In this document: one piece after another, positions 9,393 through 19,082 of the stretch
How positions within the stretch are numbered: the stretch's first letter is position 1
Layout: each line of letters starts with the position of its first letter
DNA from: Hydrogenophaga taeniospiralis
GTDB taxonomy: Bacteria; Pseudomonadota; Gammaproteobacteria; Burkholderiales; Burkholderiaceae_C
NCBI RefSeq assembly: GCF_020510445.1
Contig: NZ_JAHBAG010000001.1
Location: 3,262,501-3,326,500 of the forward strand
DNA length: 64,000 nucleotides
Direction: 5' to 3'
Notes under the pieces: model-generated
Database searches by the model: none
The model's input: only the letters and a program-made list of their open reading frames with translations
Told to the model about the DNA's origin: nothing
Translations under genes and position numbers: made by a program

Positions 9393-9469
9393 TGGCCTAC
9401 CCGGAGGGACTCGAACCCCCGACCTGCTGCTTAGAAGGCAGCTGCTCTATCCAGTTGAGCTACGGGTAG
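9393..9469 (-). tRNA. tRNA-Arg (anticodon TCT)
   Basis: A 77-nt tRNA on the minus strand with encoded CCA. Acceptor CTACCCG pairs with CGGGTAG, the anticodon stem GCTGC/GCAGC encloses CTTCTAA giving anticodon TCT, and the T stem GGGGG/CCCTC encloses TTCGAGT. It reads AGA codons, rare in this GC-rich genome. Confidence 0.96.
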
Positions 9470-9488
9470 ACGATGGGTCTGCCGATAC

Positions 9489-9516
9489 AAAAAAGGCCCA
9501 CGACGTGGGCCTTTTT
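9489..9516. terminator. Bidirectional intrinsic terminator between two tRNA genes
   Basis: GGCCCAC (9495-9501), GAC loop, GTGGGCC (9505-9511), flanked by six A and five T. It ends the tRNA-Pro transcript on the minus strand and also works in the other direction. Its place between the tRNAs implies that tRNA-Arg has its own promoter or depends on read-through. Confidence 0.85.
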
Positions 9517-9529
9517 GTTCTTCGATGAA

Positions 9530-9606
9530 TGGTCGGAGCGGCGGGATTCGAACTCGCGACCCTCTGCTCCCAAAGCAGATGCGCTACCAGGCTGCGCTAC
9601 GCTCCG
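9530..9606 (-). tRNA. tRNA-Pro (anticodon TGG)
   Basis: A 77-nt tRNA on the minus strand with encoded CCA. Acceptor CGGAGCG pairs with CGCTCCG, the anticodon stem TCTGC/GCAGA encloses TTTGGGA giving anticodon TGG, and a normal T arm with GTTCGAATC follows. It reads CCA/CCG family proline codons. Confidence 0.96.
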
Positions 9607-9618
9607 ACTAAGCGGCGA

Positions 9619-9624
9619 ATTGTA
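9619..9624 (-). promoter_or_regulatory. Probable -10 element of the tRNA-Pro gene
   Basis: TACAAT on the minus strand ends 12 nt before the mature tRNA 5' end, the expected distance for a short leader. The -35 region at normal spacing is poor (CGGAAG-like), so the assignment rests on the -10 alone. Confidence 0.4.
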
Positions 9625-9666
9625 CCCGCTGGCAGACCCGCTTCCGGGCGGGCGATGGATTTTTGT

Positions 9667-10371
9667 TCAGTGTTTCTGGTACTGCGTCTGTCCGAACAGC
9701 ACGTCGCGCGCCTTGTCGTCGGTGAGTGGCTGGCGCGCATCGGCCAGGACGGCCACTCCACGCACCACGGCCGGCCGGGCCGCGATGCGGTCGAACCAGT
9801 CTTTCAGCCGGGGGTGGTCGGCCCAGTCAATGCCCTGGTTCCGCCAGCTCCGCAGCCACGGGAAGATGGCGATGTCGGCCACGGAATACTGGTTGCCCGC
9901 GATGAACTTGTGTTCGGCCAGTTGCTTGTCCATCACGCCGTACAGGCGCCGGGCCTCGTTGGTGTAGCGGTTGATGGCGTAGTCGATCTTTTCCGGGGCG
10001 TAGATGCGGAAGTGGTGCGCCTGGCCGAGCATGGGGCCGACGCCGCCCATCTGGAACATCAGCCACTCCAGCACCTTGAATTTGGCCCGGTCCGACTTGG
10101 GCAGGAACTTGCCGGTTTTGGCGGCCAGGTAGAGCAGGATGGCGCCCGATTCAAACAGGCTGATGGGCTTGCCATCGGGCCCATTCGTGTCGACCAGCGC
10201 GGGGATCTTGTTGTTGGGACTGATTTTGAGAAACTCGGGCTTGAACTGGTCGCCCTGGCCGATGTTGACGGGATGGACACGCCAGTCTCGCCCCAGGCGC
10301 AAGCCGCATTCTTCCAGCATGATGTGGACCTTGTGCCCGTTGGGCGTGGGCCAGGAGTAGACGTCGATCAT
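9667..10371 (-). CDS. Glutathione S-transferase family protein (YfcG/Ure2p-like)
   Basis: A 234-residue GST: thioredoxin-like domain (about 1-85: VYSWPTPNGHKVHIMLEE, NNKIPALVD, LFESGAILLYLA with the glutathione-contacting Glu-Ser pair) and an alpha-helical C-terminal domain. The N-terminal SWPTPNG motif is that of the nu-class YfcG/YghU disulfide-bond oxidoreductases, where Asn rather than Tyr or Ser contacts the thiol. Likely a cytosolic glutathione-dependent reductase. Single gene, divergent from the next gene. Confidence 0.85.
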   Translation of the reverse strand: MIDVYSWPTPNGHKVHIMLEECGLRLGRDWRVHPVNIGQGDQFKPEFLKISPNNKIPALVDTNGPDGKPISLFESGAILLYLAAKTGKFLPKSDRAKFKVLEWLMFQMGGVGPMLGQAHHFRIYAPEKIDYAINRYTNEARRLYGVMDKQLAEHKFIAGNQYSVADIAIFPWLRSWRNQGIDWADHPRLKDWFDRIAARPAVVRGVAVLADARQPLTDDKARDVLFGQTQYQKH

Positions 10372-10444
10372 GGGTCGCGTGCCTCTTTCTTTTGATGGGT
10401 GGTTGTCTTTCCGCCCGAACGACTTTACGGGAAAACCATTGGCG

Positions 10445-11104
10445 ATGTTTGAGCGGTTTCAGAATCTGCTGCGCGCAGGCAGCGATGGGCTTTCGACCGA
10501 TGCCGTGCACAGCTGGTCCGAGGCGCGTTCGCTGCACTTCACGCACATGCCCGAGAGCGGCTTTGTCCTCAGCGGCCTGCTGCACGGCCGGCCGCTGCGG
10601 GTTGAATACGGTGCGCCTGCGCGCCTGTTCATCCGTGGGCGCGAGCTTTCGGCGCGGGCCGAACTGGCGCTGGACACGGCGGCCACGGTGGTGCTGATGA
10701 ACCGCCATCTCAAGCAGCAGTTGACCGAGCAGGCACACCGTTTGTACGAGCAGGTCACGGACGAACTGCAGACCGTGACCGAGCCGCTGCCCGAGGAGAT
10801 GCGCTGGGTGTCCATGTACCGGGACCTGGGCTGGGAAGGCCCGGACCCCGCATTCTGGGCGCGCTACGCGGTGCTGGCCGACGCGGCCGACACCGCAAGA
10901 CACTGGGTCGATGATGCGATGGTGGCCCGGTTGATGGCGTGGCCGGATGCCGGCGTTGATGCGCAGACGCCGGTGTTGCTGATGCTCATGCGCGGCAAGA
11001 CCTATCTGCGCATGCAGGTGCCGAGCAAGAACCCCACCGCCAGTGTGCTGTACGCGCTCGACCTGTTCGAGCACGCGAGCGCCCGCGCGATGGAGCTGCC
11101 GTAG
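10445..11104 (+). CDS. Hypothetical protein, 219 residues
   Basis: I do not recognise this protein. The start at 10445 (MFERFQNLLR) is chosen over 10370 because the longer frame overlaps the divergent GST start. It has no signal peptide or membrane segment and reads as a mixed alpha/beta cytosolic protein with a Trp-rich middle (MRWVSMYRDLGWEGPDPAFWARYAVLAD) and a regular codon pattern. It is alone on its strand between two minus-strand genes and converges with the acyl-CoA dehydrogenase, 32 nt away. Probably a lineage-restricted family. Confidence 0.7.
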   Translation: MFERFQNLLRAGSDGLSTDAVHSWSEARSLHFTHMPESGFVLSGLLHGRPLRVEYGAPARLFIRGRELSARAELALDTAATVVLMNRHLKQQLTEQAHRLYEQVTDELQTVTEPLPEEMRWVSMYRDLGWEGPDPAFWARYAVLADAADTARHWVDDAMVARLMAWPDAGVDAQTPVLLMLMRGKTYLRMQVPSKNPTASVLYALDLFEHASARAMELP

Positions 11105-11136
11105 GACCGCGGGTGCTGGGACGGTGCGAGGTGGGT

Positions 11137-12396
<1,260 letters not shown>

Positions 12397-12450
12397 GAGG
12401 TTCCTTGGTGGGGTGATCTGTTCGGTGCAATGAATGGAAGCGGGCTCGGC

Positions 12451-13536
12451 TCAGGTGCGTTGCGCAAATCGCCAGGCCATTTCGGCCAGGGGCCGCGCGC
12501 CCGCAGCAGATGAGACGGCCTGCGCGCTGGAGGCGGTGCCCATCTCGACCCGCTTGGCGATGCCTTGCAGGATGGCGGCCAGGCGGAACAGGTTGTAGGC
12601 GAGGTAGAAGTTCCAGTCGGCCTTGAGCTGCTCCGGCGTGGCAAAGCCCGTGCGCTCGCAGTAGAGCGCGATGTAGTCGTCTTCGGTGGGAATGCCCAGG
12701 GCCCGCACGTCCAGGCCGCCGATGCCCCGGAACGCCCCGGGCGGGATGTGCCACGACATGCAGTGGTAGCTGAAGTCGGCCAGCGGATGGCCCAGGGTGG
12801 AGAGCTCCCAGTCCAGCACCGCGAGCACGCGCGGCTCGGTCGGGTGGAACATCAGGTTGTCGAGCCGGTAGTCGCCGTGCACCACCGACACCAGGGACTC
12901 GTCGCGCGCCATGGCCGGCACGTTCTGCGGCAGCCACTCCATGAGCTTGTCCATCTCGGGGATCGGCTGGGTGATCGAGGCCACGTACTGTTTGCTCCAG
13001 CGGCCGATCTGGCGCTCGAAGTAGTTGCCGGGTTTGCCGTAGCCTTCCAGACCGATGGCCATCGGGTCCACCGTGTGCAGCGCGGCCAGGACCCGGTTCA
13101 TCTCGTTGTAGATGGCACCGCGCTGCTCGCGGCCCATGTCGGGCAGGGATTGCTCCCACATCACGCGGCCGTCCACGCACTCCATGACATAGAAGGCGCG
13201 GCCGATCACCGATTCGTCTTCGCACAGCACGTGCATCTGCGCCACCGGCACACCCGTGCCATGCAGCGCACTCATGACGCGGAACTCGCGCTCGATCGCG
13301 TGGGCCGAGGGCAGCAGCTTGGCCACCGGGCCGGGCTTGGCGCGCATCACGTAGGCGCGTTGCGGCGTGATGAGCTTGTAGGTCGGATTGGACTGCCCGC
13401 CCTTGAACATCTCCACCGTCAGCGGCCCGGCAAAGCCGTTCAGATGGGCCGTGAGCCAGTGCTGCAGCGCCGCGACATCAAAAGCGTGTTGTCCGGACAC
13501 GGCGCGTGTGCCGGTGAAGCTCTGGGTATCACTCAT
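12451..13536 (-). CDS. Phosphotransferase (APH family), acyl-CoA dehydrogenase-associated kinase
   Basis: A 361-residue APH/choline-kinase-fold enzyme. The start at 13536 (MSDTQSFTG) is preferred to 13569 as it begins the conserved region. Motifs: FKGGQSNPTYKL (nucleotide loop), HGDYRLDN (220-227, catalytic Asp and Asn) and LDWE (metal-binding Asp, about 242). LPSAHAIEREFRVMSAL is typical of the ACAD10/11 N-terminal kinase domain. It most likely phosphorylates the hydroxyl of a hydroxyacyl-CoA, for the dehydrogenase gene downstream. It is not expected to be an antibiotic resistance enzyme. Confidence 0.88.
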   Translation of the reverse strand: MSDTQSFTGTRAVSGQHAFDVAALQHWLTAHLNGFAGPLTVEMFKGGQSNPTYKLITPQRAYVMRAKPGPVAKLLPSAHAIEREFRVMSALHGTGVPVAQMHVLCEDESVIGRAFYVMECVDGRVMWEQSLPDMGREQRGAIYNEMNRVLAALHTVDPMAIGLEGYGKPGNYFERQIGRWSKQYVASITQPIPEMDKLMEWLPQNVPAMARDESLVSVVHGDYRLDNLMFHPTEPRVLAVLDWELSTLGHPLADFSYHCMSWHIPPGAFRGIGGLDVRALGIPTEDDYIALYCERTGFATPEQLKADWNFYLAYNLFRLAAILQGIAKRVEMGTASSAQAVSSAAGARPLAEMAWRFAQRT

Positions 13537-13615
13537 GCGCGGGTCTCGGTGGGGTTCGGGCACGCGCAACCCGGCGCGGAAACGAGGGACTCGGCCACGG
13601 GCCGGGCCCGGTGGT

Positions 13616-14335
13616 TCAGGACTCGGCTTCGGCGATGCGCATCAGCATGTCGCGGTTGCGCACCACCAGGCCACCCTGTTCGATCCGGATGGCGCCCTCG
13701 CGCTCCATCGACTTGAGTTCCTGGTTGACACGTTGGCGCGAAGCGCCCAGCAATTGCGCCAGCTCTTCCTGCGCCAGCTGCAAGCCGATGCGCATCTCGT
13801 TGCCGTCCGACAGGCAGGGCACACCGTAGCTGCGCACCAGATGCAGCAACTGCTTGGCCAGCCGCGCACGCAGGGGCAGGGTGTTGAGGTCCTCCACCAG
13901 ACCGAACAGCGTGCGGATGCGCCGCGCCTGCAGCCGCATCAGGGCCTCGTACAGCTCCACGTGCATGCTGAGAATTTTCTGGAAGTCGTTGCGGGCCACG
14001 CAGAGCAGGGTGGTCGCGCCATGCGCGTAGGCATCGTGTGTGCGCTGGTCGCCGTCGAACATCGCCACGTCGCCGAACCACACGCCCGGCTCCACGTAGG
14101 TCAGCGTGATCTGCTTGCCCGAGAGCGAGGTCGAACTCACGCGCACCGCACCCTTGGCGACCGCCGTCCATTCGGTGGGCGGGTCGCCGCGGGCGACGAT
14201 GAGGTCGCCATCCTTGAATCGCTTGACGTAGGCGCATCGGAGTATGTCGTGACGCAGGGAAGGTGAAAGGCTGCTGAACCAGCGACCACTGTTGATCGCC
14301 TCGCGTTCTTCCATTGTCAGAATCGGTTCGTCCAT
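13616..14335 (-). CDS. Crp/Fnr-family transcriptional regulator
   Basis: A 239-residue protein. The start at 14335 (MDEPILTMEE) is chosen; the longer frame would run across the intergenic gap. A cyclic-nucleotide-binding-type beta roll spans about 20-130 (FKDGDLIVARGDPPTEW, GVWFGDVAMFDGDQR), then the dimer helix and a winged helix-turn-helix (LAQEELAQLLGASRQRVNQE, about 185-205). It lacks the N-terminal cysteine cluster of FNR, so oxygen sensing through an iron-sulfur cluster is unlikely. It lies inside the acyl-CoA cluster and may regulate it; the effector is unknown. Confidence 0.88.
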   Translation of the reverse strand: MDEPILTMEEREAINSGRWFSSLSPSLRHDILRCAYVKRFKDGDLIVARGDPPTEWTAVAKGAVRVSSTSLSGKQITLTYVEPGVWFGDVAMFDGDQRTHDAYAHGATTLLCVARNDFQKILSMHVELYEALMRLQARRIRTLFGLVEDLNTLPLRARLAKQLLHLVRSYGVPCLSDGNEMRIGLQLAQEELAQLLGASRQRVNQELKSMEREGAIRIEQGGLVVRNRDMLMRIAEAES

Positions 14336-14459
14336 CGGCTGTCTTATGAGTGACTGGGGGTGTGCCCGATTGTCGCCACTGCGACCTGCGTGGGCATCAG
14401 GGTTTGCATGAGCCGTGTCCCGCAAGCGTCCTTGCGGTCGCCGGACGGCGGTGCCTCGC

Positions 14460-15239
14460 TCAGAGGTAGTTGGCGCGGCGCTTGTCGAGGAAGGCCGCGA
14501 TGCCTTCACCGGCGTTCGCGTGGTGCAGGTTGCGCACGAAGTGGTCACGCTCGGCGCCGAGCTGGGCGTGCAGCGAACCGGTCATCGCCTCGTTGGCGAG
14601 CTCCTTGATGCTGGCCAGCGCGTTGGGCGCGCGTGCATTGAGCCGTTCGCACAGCGCCAGCGCGTCGCTCAGCGATTCACCCAGGGCGCTCACCTGGTTG
14701 ATCACACCGAGCTGCTGCAGCCGCTCAGCGCTGATGCGCTCGCCGCCCATCAGCAGCTGCAGCGCCGTGGCGCGGGGCAGGGCGCGCATCAGGCTCCAGG
14801 TGGCTCCGCCGTCGGGCGAGAGGCCCACGTTGCTGTAGGCCATCACGAACACGCTGTTGTGCGCCGCGACCACGAGGTCGCAGGCCAGCGCCAGCGAAAA
14901 ACCGGCGCCCGCGCACGAGCCTTCGACGGCCGCCACCACCGGCTTGGGAAAGGCGCGGATGGTTTCGATCCAGTTGTGCAGACCTTCGATGCTTTGCGCC
15001 TGGACCTCGGGCGGCTGCTGGCGGTTGTCCATCAGCCGCTGCAGGTTGCCTCCGGCGCAGAAGTGGTTGCCCTCGCCGGTGATGACGACGCTGCGCAGCT
15101 CCGGGTTGTTCTCGGCCACGTTGAGCGCCTCCACGCCAGCGGCGTACAGGTCCGGCCCCAGGGCGTTGCGGTGCTCGGGGTTGCTGATGGTCAGCACCAT
15201 GGTCTGGCCATGGCTGTGGCTTTTGAGGCTGGCGGTCAT
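14460..15239 (-). CDS. Enoyl-CoA hydratase/isomerase family protein
   Basis: A 259-residue crotonase-fold protein started at 15239 (MTASLKSHSH); the in-frame codons further upstream run into the intergenic element. HFCAGGNLQRL supplies the first oxyanion-hole backbone NH and EGSCAGAGFSLALACDLVVA the second. In place of the two catalytic glutamates of true hydratases, SPDGGATWSLMRALPR has aspartate at the second position, as in isomerase or thioesterase-like members. It acts on an acyl-CoA in the same cluster as the dehydrogenases; exact reaction uncertain. Confidence 0.85.
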   Translation of the reverse strand: MTASLKSHSHGQTMVLTISNPEHRNALGPDLYAAGVEALNVAENNPELRSVVITGEGNHFCAGGNLQRLMDNRQQPPEVQAQSIEGLHNWIETIRAFPKPVVAAVEGSCAGAGFSLALACDLVVAAHNSVFVMAYSNVGLSPDGGATWSLMRALPRATALQLLMGGERISAERLQQLGVINQVSALGESLSDALALCERLNARAPNALASIKELANEAMTGSLHAQLGAERDHFVRNLHHANAGEGIAAFLDKRRANYL

Positions 15240-15292
15240 GAGGCGTATGGCGTTTTCAGGAATCGTTGGGATGTTGCGTGACGGCATCCAGC

Positions 15293-15369
15293 GCACACCA
15301 CGGAGCGGGCTTTGCCAAGCCGTCGGTGTGCTCCCCTGGCGGGAAGACGCGAAGCGGCGCAGGGTGGGG
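15293..15369 (-). repeat. Dispersed three-hairpin intergenic element, copy 3 (after 3-hydroxyacyl-CoA dehydrogenase gene)
   Basis: Minus-orientation copy that abuts the stop codon of the gene at 15370. It reads CCCCACCCTGCGCCGCTTCG, a TTCCCGCCAGGGGA hairpin, then GCACACC-G-ACGG, inner GGCAAAGCC, CT-CCGT-GGTGTGC, with the outer stem fully paired. It shares the GCGCCGCTTCGCGTCTTCCC subtype with the copy at 60459. Confidence 0.8.
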
Positions 15370-16890
15370 TTACACCTCCTCGTGCGTCAGGCTCAGGCCC
15401 AGCGCGCCGCGTCGGCGCAGCCAGGGAGACGGGCGGTAGCGGGGATCGCCATAAACCGTCTGCAGGTTGAACAGGATCTCCAGCACGTTGGTGGGGCCGA
15501 TGCGGTCCCCCAGGGCCAGCGGTCCCATGGGGTAGCCCAGACCCAGTGTGACCGCCACGTCCAGGTCGGCCGGCGAGCAGATGCCCTGTTGGCACATGTC
15601 GGTGGCGATGTTGACGATGGTGGCCACCACGCGCTGCGTCACGAAGCCACCGCTGTCACGGATCACGCTCACCGCTTTGCCATCGCGGGCAAACAGGGCG
15701 TGGGCGGCATCGCGCATGTCGGGGCGGGTGGCCGGGTTGGTGGCCAGCACCCGCCGTCGCGTGGAAGCATCGTCCAGCATCATGTCGATGCCGATCGTGC
15801 GGGTGGCGTCCAGCCGCTCCACCGCAGCCAGCGTGGTCACGTCCAGCCCCAGTGGGGCCACCAGAATCAGCGCGCTGGCGGAGGGCGTCGCTGCGGTTTC
15901 GATGCTGGCACCCAGATTTTTCAGCAACTGGTAGAGCTCGGCGCGCCGAGCCGCCTTGGGTGAAACCCAGACCGGCGGCAGCGCCGATACCACGGGCGCG
16001 GGTGGCTCGGCAGGCATCTGCGCTGCGCCGTTGTCGTAGTTGTAAAAGCCCTCACCCACTTTTTTCCCGACCACCCCACCGGCCAGCCGCTGGGCCGTGA
16101 TCACGCTGGGGCGGTAGCGGGGTTCTTCAAAGTACTGGTGGTAGATGGATTCCATCACCGGGTGCGACACGTCCAGCGCGGTCAGGTCCATCAGCTCAAA
16201 CGGGCCGAGACGGAAACCCACCTGGTCTTTCAGGATGCGGTCGATGGTGGCGAAGTCGGCCACCTTTTCCCCAACCACACGCAGTGCCTCGGTGCCATAG
16301 CCCCGACCCGCGTGGTTCACGATAAAGCCGGGGGTGTCTTGTGCCGATACAGGGGTATGTCCGAACTGGCGTGCGTAATCCATGAGTTGCTGGCACACGA
16401 CAGCGTCCGTCTTCAGGCCGGCAATGACTTCCACCACCCGCATCAGGGGAACAGGATTGAAAAAGTGAAAACCCGCCAGTTGGCCGGGCCTCTTGAGCCC
16501 TGCGCCAATCGCCGTGATCGACAGCGACGAGGTGTTGCTTGCAAGCACCGTTTTGGGCCCGACCAGATTCTCCAGATCGGCGAACAGGCGCTGCTTGATG
16601 TCGAGCTTTTCAACGATGGCCTCGACCACCAGATCGCAAGGGGCCAAGGCTTCCCAGGCATCGGCCAGGCGAACGCGGGAAATGCAGGCATCGTGCTCGG
16701 CCTGGTCCAGTTTTCCCTTGGTCAGCAGCTTTTGCCAAGTGTCCCGCAACGCGTTCAACGCGGCGTCGGCGGCACCGGCTTGGGTATCAAACAGCAGCAC
16801 CTCGCTGCCCGCCTGGGCACTCATTTGAGCGATGCCACGACCCATGGCACCGGTGCCCACGACGCCGACGGTTCTGAAAACAGATTGCAT
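15370..16890 (-). CDS. 3-hydroxyacyl-CoA dehydrogenase (PaaH-like, two-domain long form)
   Basis: A 506-residue enzyme, longer than the 280-residue short form because the C-terminal substrate domain is duplicated, as in phenylacetate-pathway PaaH/PaaC. Rossmann motif GTGAMG (12-17), FHFFNPVPLMRVVEVI with the catalytic His region, NHAGRGYGTEALRV, then a second helical domain with RDSGGFVTQRVVATIVNIA and GLGYPMGPLALGD. It oxidises 3-hydroxyacyl-CoA to 3-ketoacyl-CoA with NAD+. It is the first gene of a minus-strand series with the hydratase, Crp-type, kinase and acyl-CoA dehydrogenase genes. No other paa genes are present. Confidence 0.88.
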   Translation of the reverse strand: MQSVFRTVGVVGTGAMGRGIAQMSAQAGSEVLLFDTQAGAADAALNALRDTWQKLLTKGKLDQAEHDACISRVRLADAWEALAPCDLVVEAIVEKLDIKQRLFADLENLVGPKTVLASNTSSLSITAIGAGLKRPGQLAGFHFFNPVPLMRVVEVIAGLKTDAVVCQQLMDYARQFGHTPVSAQDTPGFIVNHAGRGYGTEALRVVGEKVADFATIDRILKDQVGFRLGPFELMDLTALDVSHPVMESIYHQYFEEPRYRPSVITAQRLAGGVVGKKVGEGFYNYDNGAAQMPAEPPAPVVSALPPVWVSPKAARRAELYQLLKNLGASIETAATPSASALILVAPLGLDVTTLAAVERLDATRTIGIDMMLDDASTRRRVLATNPATRPDMRDAAHALFARDGKAVSVIRDSGGFVTQRVVATIVNIATDMCQQGICSPADLDVAVTLGLGYPMGPLALGDRIGPTNVLEILFNLQTVYGDPRYRPSPWLRRRGALGLSLTHEEV

Positions 16891-16966
16891 ATGAAAGTAT
16901 TATTTGGGTCGAAATCGCGACAAGCTATGACAGAATGTTCCGACAAAGAAATGAAGGGTCTCTGAC

Positions 16967-19006
16967 GTGCGCCAGATCTGGACAGCCTGTATTTTGCTAT
17001 CAACTGCTTTGAGCAGTTCGGCGGTAACGTTGGGAAGGCACAGTGGGGCGGCCGTGATCGGGCGTCCGCTGGACGTGCGTGTGCAAGCCCTGTTGAGCCC
17101 GGGGGAGGATATCGCCGCGCTGTGCATACAGGCCGAAGTGCTGTACGGCGACGCCCGGGTTTCTGCGGGATCGGTGCGCAGCACGCCCCAGAGATCCGCT
17201 CCCGACGCCGAAGCTTCGGTGCGTATCCAGTCGAGCGAGCCGGTCACCGAACCCATTGTCACGATCCAGGTGCGGGCGGGTTGCGGTACGCCATTCACAC
17301 GTCGCTACGTCTTGCTGGCCGACCTGCTCAGCGAACCGGCCCGAGGTGCGGCCGAGCCGGGCCCGTCGCAGCCCCGTGCAGCGGCACAAGCCTTGCCGTC
17401 GGCTTCTTCCGTCGCCGGAGTCCCCGTGGGGGCAGCGGCACCGGCGGTGCCTGCGAGGCGGTCGGATGCCGCCGCGAGGGCGACCGGTCCTGGCGCATCT
17501 GGCGCACGACCGGCCCGACCCCGCCTCCCCAGCGTGGTGCGTCGACCGGTGGAACCCGCGCAAGCTACCGGCCCGCGTCTGCAACTCGATCCCTTGGACC
17601 TGAGCCTGAACATCGAGCGCGATCCGGTTCTCCGACTTTCACCCTCCCTGCTCAGCGAGCCGACCGCTTCTGAGGAAGAGCGCGCCGCGGCCGGCTTGCT
17701 GTGGAAAGCCATCAATGCGTCGCCGGAGGAGATCCTGCGCGATGCCCGGAAGATGGTGGTGCTGGAGGCCGAGGCCAAGGGCCTGCGAGAGGAGGAAACC
17801 CGGAGCAAAGCGGTCATCAACGAGCTCAATGCCCGCCTGGAACAGGCCCGTTCACAGCGTTATCTGAACGGGCTGGTGTACCTGCTCGGGGCCTTGTTGT
17901 TGCTGGCCCTGCTGGCGTTGCTGATGCTGTGGCGGCGCAAAGGCCGGCAGGTCACGGATTCCGAGGCTTCCAGAGCCTGGTGGGCGCCCAGCGCCGCCAG
18001 CAAGGCCGAAAGGCGTCCGGTGGTGCGCGCGGGCGTTCCCAGGAACGAGTCCCTGGACATCGATCTGAATCTTGACCGGGAATCCTCGTTCGATGAGTAC
18101 AGCCCGTTGTCCGAGGTGGGTGTTGAAAGCGTGCCGGGACTGAGGCCCAAGGACAAACGCGAGTTCGCCCCGAGTCTGATCGGTGTTTCCCGTTCGGTGG
18201 CGACCGAAGAGCTGTTCGATGTGCAGCAGCAGGCCGATTTTTTCATCTCTCTGGGCGAGGACGATCAGGCCATCCAGGTGCTGCGCCACCACCTGACTGA
18301 GAGCCAGGAGCCCAGCGCGCTGGCTTATCTGGACCTGTTCAAGCTGTACCACAAGCTCAACCGTCGCAAGGACTACGAAGGGCTGCGCGAAGAGTTCAAC
18401 CGCATTTTCAACGCCGGTGCACCACCGTTTGATCAGTACACCGATGAAAGCCGTGGCCTGGAGGCGTATGAGGCCGCGTTCAGCCGTATCCAGGCGCTGT
18501 GGCCAGGTCCCAAGGTGCTGGAAGTGATCGAACAGTCGATTTTCAAAGAGCACAACGACACGGAAGCCGAGGTTTTCGATCTGGAGGCTTATCGTGAGCT
18601 GCTGTTGCTGCATGCGATTGCCAAGGAGATAAACCAGCACGAGCCGGATGCGCCTCAACCCGTCAACGATTTTCATCACACGGCCATGCAACCGCTCAAA
18701 GCAGCGGGCCGCAAGGCGCTGGCCGCGTCTGTGTTTGACCGCCAGACCGAGCCACTGGATCTGGCACCACCGATCTCACCGCGCCTGGGGCTGGATGTGG
18801 ATCTGGACGAACTGGCCGAGGTGTCTGCCTTTGAGGCTTCACTGCCCGAGATCGCAGCGCCGGTGGAGCCGTCCGCTCAACCGGTGCCTGCGCCCGGTGA
18901 TCCCTTGTTCAAGGCCGCCGAGGGCAATCTGATCGATTTTGAGGTTCTGGACTTCATGCCCCCCGACGGGGAGTCGCAGAACAAACCGGCCGACCAGAAG
19001 AAGTGA
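16967..19006 (+). CDS. FimV-like protein with coiled coil, one membrane segment and TPR-type C-terminus
   Basis: A 679-residue protein with a GTG start at 16967. Order: signal peptide (about 1-20), FimV N-terminal domain (SGAAVIGRPLDVRVQALLSP to about 125), Pro/Ala-rich linker, coiled coil (about 260-300), one membrane span (LVYLLGALLLLALLALLMLW, about 300-322) followed by RRKGR, then a cytoplasmic domain with LFDVQQQADFFISLGEDDQA and TPR-like helices. FimV proteins bind peptidoglycan and organise polar type IV pili and c-di-GMP output. I see no LysM motif here, so it is a FimV relative, not a clear orthologue. Divergent from the dehydrogenase gene, 76 nt apart. Confidence 0.78.
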   Translation: MRQIWTACILLSTALSSSAVTLGRHSGAAVIGRPLDVRVQALLSPGEDIAALCIQAEVLYGDARVSAGSVRSTPQRSAPDAEASVRIQSSEPVTEPIVTIQVRAGCGTPFTRRYVLLADLLSEPARGAAEPGPSQPRAAAQALPSASSVAGVPVGAAAPAVPARRSDAAARATGPGASGARPARPRLPSVVRRPVEPAQATGPRLQLDPLDLSLNIERDPVLRLSPSLLSEPTASEEERAAAGLLWKAINASPEEILRDARKMVVLEAEAKGLREEETRSKAVINELNARLEQARSQRYLNGLVYLLGALLLLALLALLMLWRRKGRQVTDSEASRAWWAPSAASKAERRPVVRAGVPRNESLDIDLNLDRESSFDEYSPLSEVGVESVPGLRPKDKREFAPSLIGVSRSVATEELFDVQQQADFFISLGEDDQAIQVLRHHLTESQEPSALAYLDLFKLYHKLNRRKDYEGLREEFNRIFNAGAPPFDQYTDESRGLEAYEAAFSRIQALWPGPKVLEVIEQSIFKEHNDTEAEVFDLEAYRELLLLHAIAKEINQHEPDAPQPVNDFHHTAMQPLKAAGRKALAASVFDRQTEPLDLAPPISPRLGLDVDLDELAEVSAFEASLPEIAAPVEPSAQPVPAPGDPLFKAAEGNLIDFEVLDFMPPDGESQNKPADQKK

Positions 19007-19018
19007 CGTCGGAAAAAA

Positions 19019-19049
19019 AGAAAACGCTGGGTCAGTCCGGCGTTTTTTA
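19019..19049 (+). terminator. Intrinsic terminator after the FimV-like gene
   Basis: AAAACGC and GCGTTTTTT flank a short loop 15-45 nt after the stop codon, with a run of T following the stem. It ends the plus-strand transcript before the convergent dehydrogenase gene. Confidence 0.65.
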
Positions 19050-19082
19050 TGTCCGGGGGAATCCCCGGCGTTCGTCGATGCT

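Noticed and set aside
9393..9606. tRNA-Arg/tRNA-Pro pair as an integration site of a genomic island
   Set aside because: No integrase, direct repeat of the tRNA 3' end or foreign genes flank the tRNAs.
12451..13536. APH-family gene as an antibiotic resistance determinant
   Set aside because: Kinase motifs and the adjacent acyl-CoA dehydrogenase fit the ACAD10/11-type metabolic kinase; there are no mobile elements nearby.
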